Assembly: GCA_028285645.1 (NCBI GenBank)
Contig: JANQOV010000108.1
Coordinates: 1 to 34,535 of the forward strand
Source of the DNA: Hyphococcus sp.
GTDB taxonomy: Bacteria > Pseudomonadota > Alphaproteobacteria > Caulobacterales > Parvularculaceae
DNA length: 34,535 nt
Reading direction: 5' to 3'
Made by a program: the position numbers and the translations under genes. Positions 17,121 through 25,552 of this stretch are shown piece after piece (the stretch's first letter is position 1; every line of letters begins with the position of its first letter). The notes beneath the pieces are model-generated. The model was not told the DNA's origin and searched no databases. It saw only the letters and a list, made by a program, of their open reading frames with translations.

Positions 17121-17570
17121 TTATGCTGAAGCCTTTCGCCGGCGGCGGCCGATGGCAGCACCTAAGCCGACAATCCCTGCGAGGAACAACGGTATCGCGC
17201 CGGGGATCGGAATGTCATTGATTGAAGCCACAACGTAGGACCAGTCCGTTTGGCCCATGTCTTCAGCAGTGACGCCGTCGGTGAACGCCCAAACATTGCC
17301 TGATCCGTCGGCGAGGCCAGCCACCAGCGGCACTGTCGTTACTTGCGTAAGTTGAACATTCCCGCAAATGGCGCAGTTAACGCCCGAGAAACTCGTAATC
17401 TCGTTCACGCTGATGAAGCCGTCATTGTCCAGATCATCGAACTCTAGGACAAAGTCACCAAGCACGTTTGTGTCAAGCGACGTTGCCGTAATCCGCAGAC
17501 TTGCTGCATTGGCGGCCGAAAAAAACATGAAATTCGCCATAATGGCGAGCAAAATCGATTTGGGATTCAT
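17121..17570 (-). CDS. Secreted EF-hand protein with VPLPA-like C-terminal sorting tail
   Basis: 149 aa. A signal peptide ends near SAANAASLR. Residues 46-57 (DLDNDGFISVNE) match every position of a 12-residue EF-hand/dockerin calcium loop: Asp at 1, 3 and 5, Gly at 6, Ile at 8, Glu at 12. Two Cys (NCAICGN) follow. The end is a sorting signal: NDIPIPG (PIPG at 121-124), the hydrophobic AIPLFLAGIVGLGAAIG and RRRRKASA. The tail is close to that of the protein at 10665-11330, so both should be handled by the same exosortase-type machinery (inference). Confidence 0.85.
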   Translation of the reverse strand: MNPKSILLAIMANFMFFSAANAASLRITATSLDTNVLGDFVLEFDDLDNDGFISVNEITSFSGVNCAICGNVQLTQVTTVPLVAGLADGSGNVWAFTDGVTAEDMGQTDWSYVVASINDIPIPGAIPLFLAGIVGLGAAIGRRRRKASA

Positions 17571-18010
17571 TTGGTCCCCTCAACAATCCACAACTACAAT
17601 TAACCTCTAATTCCACCTATCCGAGAAGTCAACGCAACTGGAAGCTTTCGGTTAATTAATTCACAAAAATTTTACGAGCAAAATCCATAGCTTATGAGGT
17701 GATCCGCAAATTGCACTAGGTTGTTTTGCTGCAGCGCATATTTGCCGCATCCCAACCGTTGCGCTGGCCCTGCGCGATACCCGTAAAAGTAGAGATAGGC
17801 GAACCATTTCAAGCCGCCCCTTAATCGCGTTTTGCCGGAAGCAAACGCTTGCAAAATTGCGCGACTTTGACCACATAGCTGCCGCGCCAATGATTGAGAG
17901 CCGTCTATTAGGCCTCTTACCGAAGCTTTCTACACTCCTCCAAACATCGGCAGCTTCCCGGGGGTCGAATCACCGTCGGTCCCGTAACGCCATGTCTAAA
18001 GGAGATCGAA
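17571..18010 (+). promoter_or_regulatory. 440-bp gene-free region; probable cspA leader and promoter region
   Basis: No convincing gene lies here. Frames on the minus strand (17661-17890) lack ribosome sites and look like chance. The part next to the cold-shock gene contains TAAAGGAGATCGAA immediately before the ATG at 18011. A long structured 5' leader that controls translation by temperature is usual for cspA-type genes, but no transcription start can be placed from sequence alone. Confidence 0.4.
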
Positions 18011-18214
18011 ATGGCGACTGGCAAAGTCAAATGGTACAACCCGCAAAAGGGTTATGGGTTCATCGCGCCGGATGAGGGCGGCAAGGACGTTTTTGTCCAT
18101 GCAACTGCGCTCGAAGCGGCAGGCATCCGCAGCCTCGATGATGGTCAGGCCGTGAGTTATGAGCTGAAAGAAGACCGCGGCAAGACGTCCGCTGGCGATC
18201 TGAAACTCAGCTAG
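18011..18214 (+). CDS. Cold-shock protein, CspA family
   Basis: 67 aa, one cold-shock domain that binds single-stranded RNA and DNA. The RNP1 motif KGYGFIAP (16-23) and the RNP2 motif DVFVHATAL are intact, and the opening GKVKWYNPQ is standard. AAAGGAG lies 7 bases before the ATG. A clear terminator follows at 18236-18263. Cytosolic RNA chaperone; several copies per genome are common, so the exact cspA ortholog cannot be fixed. Confidence 0.96.
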   Translation: MATGKVKWYNPQKGYGFIAPDEGGKDVFVHATALEAAGIRSLDDGQAVSYELKEDRGKTSAGDLKLS

Positions 18215-18235
18215 TTCGACCTGAAATGAACGAGT

Positions 18236-18263
18236 AAAAGGGACGCCCTTGGCGTCCCTTTTT
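18236..18263. terminator. Intrinsic terminator after the cold-shock gene, also facing the glycan operon
   Basis: AAAAGGGACGCC (18236-18247) and GGCGTCCCTTTT (18251-18262) form a 12-bp stem with a CTT loop, followed by T residues on the plus strand. On the minus strand it lies nine bases beyond the stop of 18272-19753 and ends in TTTT, so it may also stop the glycan operon. Confidence 0.92.
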
Positions 18264-18271
18264 TATTGTCT

Positions 18272-19753
18272 TTAGTCCTCAACCACATGGGTTTCGAATT
18301 CGGCCCGATGTTCCGCCCACAAATCCTGATCGAATTCGCCGTCTTCCTTCAGACAGTCAACCGCTGCAATTGACATGGCGAGCGCATGATGCGTGTTGTC
18401 ATGGGCGAAAAGGCCCTGGCGGCCAAAGGTGAGGAGCCCCTCAACGCCGCTCATCCATTCATCGAGCACATTGAAATGTTGCTCATAGTCACGGTTATAG
18501 ACCGGATAGGCAAAACGAAGGCGCCGCGTTTCGGTGCGCACAACCGGCGCTTTTACGGGCAGGCCGACCTTATCAAGCCATTCGCAATAGAGCGCGCCAA
18601 GCTCCTCATCGCTCTTGTCCCAATAATCTCCGCCCGGATCGGCTGGAAGCTCCGCGCATAACACGGTGCGGTTCGTTGGCTCGTCGGTGTTGTGATAGTT
18701 CTTGGTCTCAGACATGCGCGAGATGGGAACATTGAGCTCTGGAAAGTAATGCGCGTCATATTCTGTGAACCGGTCTGTTTCGAGAACCAGATAGATGAGG
18801 ATCATGCCGCGGAACTTAATCGCCTTTGCAGCCTCTAAGACTTGCGGCGGCGGCGGCGGATCCATCATCCGCGCGACGGCGCTGATCGGCAGTGTCGACC
18901 AGACCCGCGAATAGGGAAGGCTGCGTTCGCTGTTCTCGTCCTTGACGCGAAGGCCGGTGACCTTGTCGCCATCGCGGGTGACAGCGGTGATCTCCGTGTC
19001 GAGGTGCAAGTCCGCCCCATGCGCCACGGCCTCTTCCGCAAAGCGCTCGATGATCTGCCCAAAGCCTTTTTTTGGATAGTGAAAGACGCCTGCGCCGGGC
19101 GACTTAAAGCCTGGAATCTGCCGCGCGATCTTCATCAGTATCTTGACGACGGAACTGCCGGAAACGCGTTTTTTGGCGAGCGTCACCGCCAATTCTGACG
19201 GCGGCAGGCCCCAGAGTTTTTCAACATATGGAAAATAAAACGCCTCGCTCATGGCGGGACCAAGACCCTGTTCAAGCACGGTGGCGAAGGTCGGCTCTGC
19301 TGCTTGTTTTTTTGGAAGGGCCTTCAGCACCGTATCGCGCGCCAACGCCAGCGCAAAACCTTTTGGCAATTGCAACAGCAGGTCCACGGGCTTGAGCGGA
19401 AAGTGAATCCAGCGTCCCTTTAGAAGGATGCGCCCGTGGCGGGGCCGGGTGAGAAGATCATCACCCAGAAGTTTTTTGACCTCCTCTTTGATTCGCGGCT
19501 CAGCAACCGGATGAAAGCGATGACTGCCATGATCACACCAGACGCCGTCAATCTGAAAACTTGCTGAATTACCGCCGACACGAGGACCGCGCTCGAACAG
19601 CGCCACATCAACATCATCCCGTTGCGCCAGGTAATAAGCGGCGCCGACGCCGGCAGGCCCAGCCCCCAAAATCGCAACGGCGTGTTTGGTTTCCTTGGGC
19701 TGAGGCGCCTCGGTCTGGGCGCGCTTTTTCACGATGTCGTCGAGTACGCTCAT
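18272..19753 (-). CDS. FAD-dependent amine-oxidase/UGM-like flavoprotein (first paralog)
   Basis: 493 aa. Rossmann FAD motif AILGAGPAGVGAAYYLA (27-43), acidic Glu54 and the second GG pair (RVGGNS, 59-64), then DHGSHRFHP. The segment YVEKLWGLPPSEL resembles the Y-T-x-K-Q-W-G region of UDP-galactopyranose mutase and its protoporphyrinogen-oxidase-like relatives. The closing GRQGLFAHDNTHHALAMSI is the usual C-terminal FAD contact. No signal peptide or membrane segment. Last gene of the minus-strand operon, six bases from the UPF0104 gene. A role in modifying a sugar or lipid carrier is inferred from neighbours; carotenoid or haem oxidases share the fold. Confidence 0.86.
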   Translation of the reverse strand: MSVLDDIVKKRAQTEAPQPKETKHAVAILGAGPAGVGAAYYLAQRDDVDVALFERGPRVGGNSASFQIDGVWCDHGSHRFHPVAEPRIKEEVKKLLGDDLLTRPRHGRILLKGRWIHFPLKPVDLLLQLPKGFALALARDTVLKALPKKQAAEPTFATVLEQGLGPAMSEAFYFPYVEKLWGLPPSELAVTLAKKRVSGSSVVKILMKIARQIPGFKSPGAGVFHYPKKGFGQIIERFAEEAVAHGADLHLDTEITAVTRDGDKVTGLRVKDENSERSLPYSRVWSTLPISAVARMMDPPPPPQVLEAAKAIKFRGMILIYLVLETDRFTEYDAHYFPELNVPISRMSETKNYHNTDEPTNRTVLCAELPADPGGDYWDKSDEELGALYCEWLDKVGLPVKAPVVRTETRRLRFAYPVYNRDYEQHFNVLDEWMSGVEGLLTFGRQGLFAHDNTHHALAMSIAAVDCLKEDGEFDQDLWAEHRAEFETHVVED

Positions 19754-19758
19754 ACTGT

Positions 19759-20742
19759 CTAATCCCTGACGGCGGCCGCTTCAGCCCGGTCTCCATTATC
19801 GCTGCGCGTCTTACCCGATGGCGTTAACAACAAGATGATCCCCCCCAAAATTCCGCCGGCGAACAGGATGAACTGCCACAACAAGCTCGCCGCAACGACC
19901 CGTGCAGGATCAGCGCCAAATCCGCCGAGGATGGCGGCAAGACCCGCTTCACGGACCCCAAGGCCGGCAAGGCTGACTGGCAGGATCGCCACAAGCTTGG
20001 CGAGCGGCCAGGCGAAAAACCACTCCGACAAGCTCGCCTCAGCCATTGTTGCTTGCGCCAGCATCACCGTCGTCAAAATGAAGGCGCTTTGGATGGTCAT
20101 GGAGAGGCCAAGACATGCAACAAGTCGGCCCGGCGTTTTCAAAAAATGTGCGATCAACATGTTGATTTTGTCCATGATCTTTTTGAGCGGCCCGATATCC
20201 AATTTGCGCAACAAGGCATAACCGCCAACAGCAAGCGCAGCACCGACAAGCCCGACGCCGATGACAATCCAGAAGCGTTGATCAAACACGCCGCCGCCAA
20301 ACGCCCATAAGCCGCCCAGAAAAGCGAGAATGAGAAGGCCGATCGTATCCAGCAATCGGTCGATCAAAGAGCCAACAGCGACATGCGCCCGCGCTTTCGA
20401 ATCTCGCATGACGAGCCCGGCGCGCACAACGTCGCCGCCGGCGACGCCCGGCAAACACAGATTGGCGGCAAGCCCGGCAAAATGCGCGCGGATTGCTCTG
20501 ATTGCTGGAAGACCGTCAGCGTCTTTAATCAGGATACGCCATTTCAGCGCTGCTACGATATGGCCGGTCAGGAACACCCCAAGACCGGCGAGCCAGACCA
20601 GCGGATTGATCGCCGCTGTGGCGTTGACAACGTCGGCCACAGGCAGGAACTGAAAAACGACCCACAGGAAAACGCCAGAGCCGACAAGCCGCAACGCCCA
20701 GATAATTAGGCTGTTTTTGTTCGAGGCGGCGGTATCGGTCAT
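19759..20742 (-). CDS. UPF0104 / lysylphosphatidylglycerol-synthase TM-region protein
   Basis: 327 aa from the start at 20742; a start at 20859 would overlap the GT gene by about 100 bases and is rejected. At least seven membrane segments. The family's key blocks are present: LAGLGVFLTGHIVAALKWRI, AANLCLPGVAGGDVVRAGLV (the conserved P-G-x-x-GG-D-V-x-R) and ILPVSLAGLGVREAGLAA (P-x-S-x-x-G-x-G-x-RE). Such proteins, including AglD2-like ones, occur with glycosyltransferases and may move or transfer lipid-linked groups; the activity is not proven. Twelve bases separate it from the upstream GT2 gene, so it belongs to the same message. Confidence 0.9.
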   Translation of the reverse strand: MTDTAASNKNSLIIWALRLVGSGVFLWVVFQFLPVADVVNATAAINPLVWLAGLGVFLTGHIVAALKWRILIKDADGLPAIRAIRAHFAGLAANLCLPGVAGGDVVRAGLVMRDSKARAHVAVGSLIDRLLDTIGLLILAFLGGLWAFGGGVFDQRFWIVIGVGLVGAALAVGGYALLRKLDIGPLKKIMDKINMLIAHFLKTPGRLVACLGLSMTIQSAFILTTVMLAQATMAEASLSEWFFAWPLAKLVAILPVSLAGLGVREAGLAAILGGFGADPARVVAASLLWQFILFAGGILGGIILLLTPSGKTRSDNGDRAEAAAVRD

Positions 20743-20753
20743 CGGATGCCGCG

Positions 20754-21695
20754 TTAGGGACGCAAGTTGATGCGCGAAATCATGTCGGCAATCAGCCCCA
20801 GCGACCAGATCATAATCGCCGCCAGAAACGCAAAGACGGCGGTTTCCGAAAGGTTCCACATGAAAATATCATAGATGAGTTTGATGACGCCAAGCGCAAA
20901 AAGAATACCGCCAAGCGGCAGGAAGATGCGCAACGGGTTAAACAGTGTAATGATCCGAACGACCAAAAGAATGAAACTGAAAAAATCGGTCGGCTTGATT
21001 TTCGATGCGCCGATGCGCTCGCCATATTCAATCGGCGTATAGATCACACGCATGTCTGAGCACAGCATGCAAAGCGTGCTGGTGGTGGTGAAGGAAAAGC
21101 CCGCAGGCAGGAGGGGCGTGAAGGGTTTCAGCGCTGCGCGGTTGATGACGCGCAATCCGGAGTTCAAATCCGGGATTTTTTTCTGGGCCAGATAGTTGGC
21201 GAGCGAGTTCAAGATGAATTTGGCGGGACGACGGATGAGCGGCACGTTTTTCATCGCCGCGCCGCGATCGCCAACGACCATTTCAGCGTCGCGTGCAAGC
21301 TCAAGCATTGCTGGTAAGTATCTGGCGGGATAAGTCCCGTCCGCATCGATGATAGCGACAAAGTCCGAATTGCCGGCGGCAATGCCGCGTTTTAGCGATG
21401 ATCCGTAACCGGCGTTTTCCGGCTGATTGATAACTCGCGCGGAAGTTTCTTTCGCCCGCTCATAGGTCTGGTCGGTCGAGCCGTCATTGACCACGATGAT
21501 GTCAAAATCAACGCCGGCATCCGTCAGCACCGATTGGACTTCAGCGATGGTTTCCTTAATGGCGCCTTCTTCATTATAGGCGGGAATGACGACGCTGAGC
21601 TCCACATGCGCCGCCTTTTGGCTGGGCGCTGCCGGCGCTGATTTGCTGAAGGGCCTTTCCGCCGGCGGCGTTTCAATATCCATGGTTGTTGACAT
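20754..21695 (-). CDS. GT2 glycosyltransferase, polyprenyl-phosphate sugar synthase-like
   Basis: 313 aa from the start at 21695 (a start at 21728 has no ribosome site). GT-A fold: LSVVIPAYNEEGAIKET (33-49), IIVVNDGSTDQT (66-77) and the DAD metal motif at 117-119 in IIDADGTYP. After LNSGLRVINRAALKP there are two C-terminal membrane segments (about 245-305). This is the layout of dolichol/undecaprenyl-phosphate mannose or glucose synthases, which load a sugar on a lipid carrier for periplasmic use. Donor and sugar are not determinable. Position in the operon between a second GT2 and a UPF0104 protein fits a lipid-linked glycan path. Confidence 0.92.
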   Translation of the reverse strand: MSTTMDIETPPAERPFSKSAPAAPSQKAAHVELSVVIPAYNEEGAIKETIAEVQSVLTDAGVDFDIIVVNDGSTDQTYERAKETSARVINQPENAGYGSSLKRGIAAGNSDFVAIIDADGTYPARYLPAMLELARDAEMVVGDRGAAMKNVPLIRRPAKFILNSLANYLAQKKIPDLNSGLRVINRAALKPFTPLLPAGFSFTTTSTLCMLCSDMRVIYTPIEYGERIGASKIKPTDFFSFILLVVRIITLFNPLRIFLPLGGILFALGVIKLIYDIFMWNLSETAVFAFLAAIMIWSLGLIADMISRINLRP

Positions 21696-21778
21696 CGGAC
21701 GCGTTCCCTTCGCTGCGCCATTGCGCATAGCAAGAGTATGGCTGGACGACTATAGCGAATAACCAGTTAAGGACCCGT

Positions 21779-22840
21779 CTAGGCGGCGCCGCTGGCCTTG
21801 CTGCCGGGGCTGCTTTCGACTTCCGCCGGGTCGTCCGGCTTGCCGAGCTTCGATTCCAGGAGGCAATAGGCGAAAGCCGCCGACGAATAGACATAATAGA
21901 CTTGCTGGAAAGCCATGGCGGCAAGCGCAAAGAGGGGGCCTTTGCACTGATTGAAGAACGAGAAGAGATGCGCGTTGATAATGATCGCCCCGGCGAACAT
22001 GGCAATCGGCGCCCACCAGAATTGCAGGCTGATTAGCGGCGCCAAAAAGCTCGCAAAGAACAGCGCCGCAAACACCGCCCGCAGCCGTTCGATTTTTGAG
22101 ACGTTCAAATCATCGGTCAGGCCGCCGCGCTCAAGCATCAGGCGCGACCAGGGGATCGCCCGGCAAAAAATATCCGTGCGAATGACGCCGCTCATCGTCC
22201 AGTGCTTGAGATGCGTCGCCTTCAAATCATGGAGCAACAAAATCTTGCCGCCGCGGTCACGGAGCCGGTAGCCAAGTTCGATATCCTCGATGGACGGAAC
22301 AGCGTAGCGCTGCACGTCAAAGCCGCGCACCTCGACATAATTCTCTTTGCGAATAGCCCCGCAGCCCGCCCAGAAGGTCGAAGCGACCTTGCGGCCCCGC
22401 TGGTGATAAAACCGGTGAACGAGGTTTTTGAACTGCGACGCAAAATTCTGCGCCGGCGGTTTATCGCAATAAGACCCAAACACGGCGACCACGCCGGGAT
22501 CTTGAAAGGCTTCGCGGATTTTATCGGCGCTGCCTTCATGGGCGATGACATCGGCGTCAACCAGCCAGACAATGTCGCCTTTCGCATTCGGCGCCGCCAG
22601 ATTACGGGCAAGACCCGGACCGCCATTTTGCGGTGTTTGCATCATCGTCGCGCCGAGCGATTGCGCAAATTGCAGGGTCTCGTCAGTAGAATGATCGTCG
22701 ACGACAATCACTTCCTCAATCTCGCCGCGATCGCGCATGGCGATCAGGGGAGGGAGGGACTGCTTAAGATAATCTACTGCATTATAGGCCGGCATGACGA
22801 CGCTAATCGTCTGCCGGTTCTGATCCGTTTCAATCGTCAC
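21779..22840 (-). CDS. GT2 glycosyltransferase with C-terminal membrane segments
   Basis: 353 aa. GT-A motifs SVVMPAYNAVDYL (13-25), EEVIVVDDHSTDET (42-55), the metal-binding DAD at 95-97 (WLVDADVIA), and the acceptor-site SIEDIELGYRLRDRG. Near AGCGAIRKENY the pattern resembles rhamnosyl- and succinoglycan-type transferases. The C-terminal third has two to three membrane segments (LFFASFLAPLISLQFWWAP and following). Probably acts on a lipid-linked acceptor at the inner membrane. The flavoprotein gene lies 65 bases upstream. Confidence 0.93.
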   Translation of the reverse strand: MTIETDQNRQTISVVMPAYNAVDYLKQSLPPLIAMRDRGEIEEVIVVDDHSTDETLQFAQSLGATMMQTPQNGGPGLARNLAAPNAKGDIVWLVDADVIAHEGSADKIREAFQDPGVVAVFGSYCDKPPAQNFASQFKNLVHRFYHQRGRKVASTFWAGCGAIRKENYVEVRGFDVQRYAVPSIEDIELGYRLRDRGGKILLLHDLKATHLKHWTMSGVIRTDIFCRAIPWSRLMLERGGLTDDLNVSKIERLRAVFAALFFASFLAPLISLQFWWAPIAMFAGAIIINAHLFSFFNQCKGPLFALAAMAFQQVYYVYSSAAFAYCLLESKLGKPDDPAEVESSPGSKASGAA

Positions 22841-22905
22841 TTTAACCGCCTGACGGCTGTTGCCAGCCGTTTACTCTTACACCTCAGCCAAATGCGCAAG
22901 CTCAT

Positions 22906-24438
22906 TTAGTCAACAATGGACTCAAGACGCTTGCGTCGTTTCTTTTCGGCCTTTTCATCGAATGTGTAGTGGGTGCGTTTGATTTCATCACCCTCTTTAA
23001 TCTCGTGGTACTCCTGCTCGGTATTGACTTCCATATGGTCGAGATCATCGCCAAGGAGTCTGCGGCCGAGCATCAACCCCATTTCAATCGAGTGGTCCGC
23101 GTTGTTGTAACGGAAAGACCCGCCGCGACCGACAACAAAGACGCCCTTCATGGTTTCAAGGAATTCCATGACCTTTTTGATCTTGTTCTGATAGTCGAGG
23201 TCATAGACCGGATAAGCCTGCACCGTGCGGACAATCTGCCAGCCGACGACTTCAGACCGGTCGATGAATTTCAGTTTCTCAACAAGGTCATCAACGCAGC
23301 GTTCTGCAACTGCGTCATCATCCATGGACCAGATATGGTCGCCGCGAGTGCAGAAGCATTCCAGCACGAGCGACGTATGCTCATCATCCGGCACCATCGC
23401 CTTTGACCAGTTCTTTGGTTCGTGGATGCGGCCGAAAAGAATGTCGCGGTCCTGCACGTAAAGCCACGTGTCGTTGGTCACCTGCTTGCGCTTTAAGCGC
23501 AGGTTGACGGTGATGAGATCGCGGAACTCAAGCGCTTTCGCAGCTTCAACGACCGAAGGATCGCATTTCGGCTCAATGATCTGCCCCAACACGCCGAGCG
23601 GAATAGTGGAAACAATCGTATCCGCTTTGACGCTGCGCCCATCTTCGCCGAAGAACACTTCAAAGTCGTTCGGGCCGTGATAGATAATGCGGTTCACATT
23701 GCTGTTGAGGTGAACGTCGCCGCCCTCATTAGTGATGTCTTCGGCCATCCGCTCAGGAATGCGCACATAGCCTTCGCGCGGATACATGAATTGCTCGATG
23801 AGGCTGACCGCTTTCTTTTGCGGCTTCAAAACCTGGTTTGCGACCAGCGACCAGATTGAAAGACCCTTTGTGCGTTGGTTCGCCCAGTCTGCGGAGATCT
23901 GATCGCAGGGCAGGCCCCAGACTTTCTCCGTATACTGCTCAAAGAACATGCTGTAGAGCTTTTTGCCGAACTGAACCGTATAGGCGTCCTTGATATTATT
24001 GACCTTTTTGGGCGCAATCGCCTGCCGGATTGAAACGGCGAGGAAAGAAAAGCCGGCCTGAATAATGGTCAATGGCGACGACTTGCGGAAAACATCACCA
24101 AATTCAATGGGATAATTGAAGAACTTGCCCTGGTGGAAGACGCGGCTGATGCGGTCAACCATCACGATTTCGCCTTCCATCAGGCGACGGAACCAGTTGT
24201 TCAAGTCCTCGTTTTTAGTGAACCAGCGATGGCCGCCAATATCGAACTTGTACCCGGCGTCCTGAATCGTAACACAAAGGCCGCCCACATAAGGGTTTCG
24301 ATCCATGACGTCGACATGCACGCCGTTCTTGCTCAGCTCATGGCCAACAGCGAGGCCGGCGGGTCCAGCGCCCAAAATCGCCACATTGCGCGGTTGATCT
24401 TCTTTATAAGGATCGTCTAGCGGCAAGTCTTCCCCCAT
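22906..24438 (-). CDS. UGM/protoporphyrinogen-oxidase-like flavoprotein (second paralog)
   Basis: 510 aa. FAD motif VAILGAGPAGLAVGHELSK (19-37) and NPYVGGLC (48-55), then FDIGGHRWFTKNEDLN (65-80), as in UDP-galactopyranose-mutase relatives. YTEKVWGLPCDQIS matches the mutase-like active-site region, and GRGGSFRYNNADHSIEMGL near the end is the typical FAD contact. The C-terminal 40 residues are a highly charged tail (KAEKKRRKRLESIVD). It differs clearly from the paralog at 18272-19753, so the two probably do different steps. True galactofuranose formation is possible but unproven; UGMs are usually about 370-400 aa. Confidence 0.88.
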   Translation of the reverse strand: MGEDLPLDDPYKEDQPRNVAILGAGPAGLAVGHELSKNGVHVDVMDRNPYVGGLCVTIQDAGYKFDIGGHRWFTKNEDLNNWFRRLMEGEIVMVDRISRVFHQGKFFNYPIEFGDVFRKSSPLTIIQAGFSFLAVSIRQAIAPKKVNNIKDAYTVQFGKKLYSMFFEQYTEKVWGLPCDQISADWANQRTKGLSIWSLVANQVLKPQKKAVSLIEQFMYPREGYVRIPERMAEDITNEGGDVHLNSNVNRIIYHGPNDFEVFFGEDGRSVKADTIVSTIPLGVLGQIIEPKCDPSVVEAAKALEFRDLITVNLRLKRKQVTNDTWLYVQDRDILFGRIHEPKNWSKAMVPDDEHTSLVLECFCTRGDHIWSMDDDAVAERCVDDLVEKLKFIDRSEVVGWQIVRTVQAYPVYDLDYQNKIKKVMEFLETMKGVFVVGRGGSFRYNNADHSIEMGLMLGRRLLGDDLDHMEVNTEQEYHEIKEGDEIKRTHYTFDEKAEKKRRKRLESIVD

Positions 24439-24466
24439 GATTTAAACACCTTTGCACAACAGCGAA

Positions 24467-25063
24467 CTATCGACGGCCGGCAAGCCAATTGTAAATTCTC
24501 GCCACGACCGTTGCGAACACCAGCGAATAAATGAAGAGCCAAAAGGCTCCAATGAAACTTCCTGAAACACTGACCGTATAACCCGGCAAATAGTGGGCCA
24601 AAAGCGCTGCATGTCTGCTCTCGTCAGCCGTGCCGCGAATAACCAACCAGTTCGTTGAAAGAAAAAGCTGGATCGCCATCAATGCGCCAAACGCAATCCC
24701 GAGGGCGCGCGAAGACAGTTTCATGGTTAACCGGGTCGGCGGGTCGATCGCGTCGCGGCGGTAAAACACCTGTTTGATGGTGTCTTCGCCAAGCGAACGC
24801 ACATAGACTTGGTAAACAAAAGCGCCTGAAAGGCCGGCGAACAGGGCCGCCCAGAAAAAACCGATAAAGGCGCCGACCGGACTCACCGAGTAGCCGGGAA
24901 AAAACACTGCAAGAAGATTGAGGTAACCACCGGCAAAAGAGCCATGCATGATCATGCTGAACACGGTCGCAAAAAACAGCGCAAGGCCCGCGCCGACCGC
25001 AAGCGTTATCGCTAGCGCCCATGTATTGAGAGCAACGCCTCTATTGAAAACGGCCTTATTCAT
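24467..25063 (-). CDS. Membrane protein with two tandem LPGY modules
   Basis: 198 aa, four predicted membrane segments. Two related halves: residues about 12-90 with FFPGYSVSPVGAFIGFFWA and residues about 117-195 with HYLPGYTVSVSGSFIGAFW. Each is a hydrophobic segment, an extracytoplasmic loop with [FL]PGYxVSxxG, then a second hydrophobic segment ending in an aromatic YxxW/YQVY. The neighbouring protein at 25097-25492 has one such unit. Short two-segment proteins of this type are sometimes labelled bacteriophage holin in databases, but there is no phage context here. It is encoded 28 bases before the second flavoprotein gene in the glycan operon. Function unknown. Confidence 0.82.
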   Translation of the reverse strand: MNKAVFNRGVALNTWALAITLAVGAGLALFFATVFSMIMHGSFAGGYLNLLAVFFPGYSVSPVGAFIGFFWAALFAGLSGAFVYQVYVRSLGEDTIKQVFYRRDAIDPPTRLTMKLSSRALGIAFGALMAIQLFLSTNWLVIRGTADESRHAALLAHYLPGYTVSVSGSFIGAFWLFIYSLVFATVVARIYNWLAGRR

Positions 25064-25096
25064 CCGGCAAAGTCCCCAAAAATACGCAACATACGG

Positions 25097-25492
25097 CTAA
25101 TCAAGCCAGTCACTTCTCAACATGGTTATTCCGGCCACCACGATGTGTGTGAAGTTCCACAGCCCCGCGATGAACAGGCCGGCTAACCCGCCAAACAAAA
25201 AACCGTAAAAAGCCCCACCAAGGCTCCCCAATACGCTAACATTAAATCCAGGTAAATAGGAAGCAATTGTGGCGAGATTATATCCGACAATCTCACCGGG
25301 CGGAGCGCCTTCAATGAGTAACGCGAGCGTTGCCGCCATGACAACAATAGCTGACGCAACTCCAACGCCAACGGCCAGTGCAATCGGATCGAGTTTCGCA
25401 AACAAAGCAACGGCAACCATCGAATCGCTCGCTGTGCGAGGTTCTATTTCTTGTTCTTTTTCTTCCACGTTTGTCTCGTAAGCCACACTCAT
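25097..25492 (-). CDS. Membrane protein with a single LPGY module
   Basis: 131 aa from the start at 25492, chosen for AAAGG about 6 bases upstream; a start at 25507 is also open. An acidic cytosolic head (EEKEQEIEPRTASD) is followed by a first membrane segment (about 37-60), the loop ATIASYLPGFNVSVLGSLGG (74-93), and a second membrane segment ending LWNFTHIVVAG. The loop is the same unit as both halves of the adjacent protein. Glycine zipper spacing in the second segment (GxxGxxxG) suggests oligomer packing. Function unknown; likely partner of the product of 24467-25063. Confidence 0.78.
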   Translation of the reverse strand: MSVAYETNVEEKEQEIEPRTASDSMVAVALFAKLDPIALAVGVGVASAIVVMAATLALLIEGAPPGEIVGYNLATIASYLPGFNVSVLGSLGGAFYGFLFGGLAGLFIAGLWNFTHIVVAGITMLRSDWLD

Positions 25493-25552
25493 CACACCTT
25501 TGTGCATTTAGCGACTGAAGCATTCAGTCATGCAGTATACCGAAAAATTCTA

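Noticed and set aside
17661-17890. Two short minus-strand open frames in the cspA upstream region
   Set aside because: No ribosome site, atypical residue composition and mutual overlap in different frames.
22202-22909. Plus-strand open frame of 235 codons over the second GT2 gene
   Set aside because: Lies opposite clear GT-A motifs; composition and lack of motifs mark it as a shadow.
24467-25492. Phage holin pair
   Set aside because: Although short relatives carry that label, there is no endolysin, no phage gene and the genes sit inside a glycan operon.
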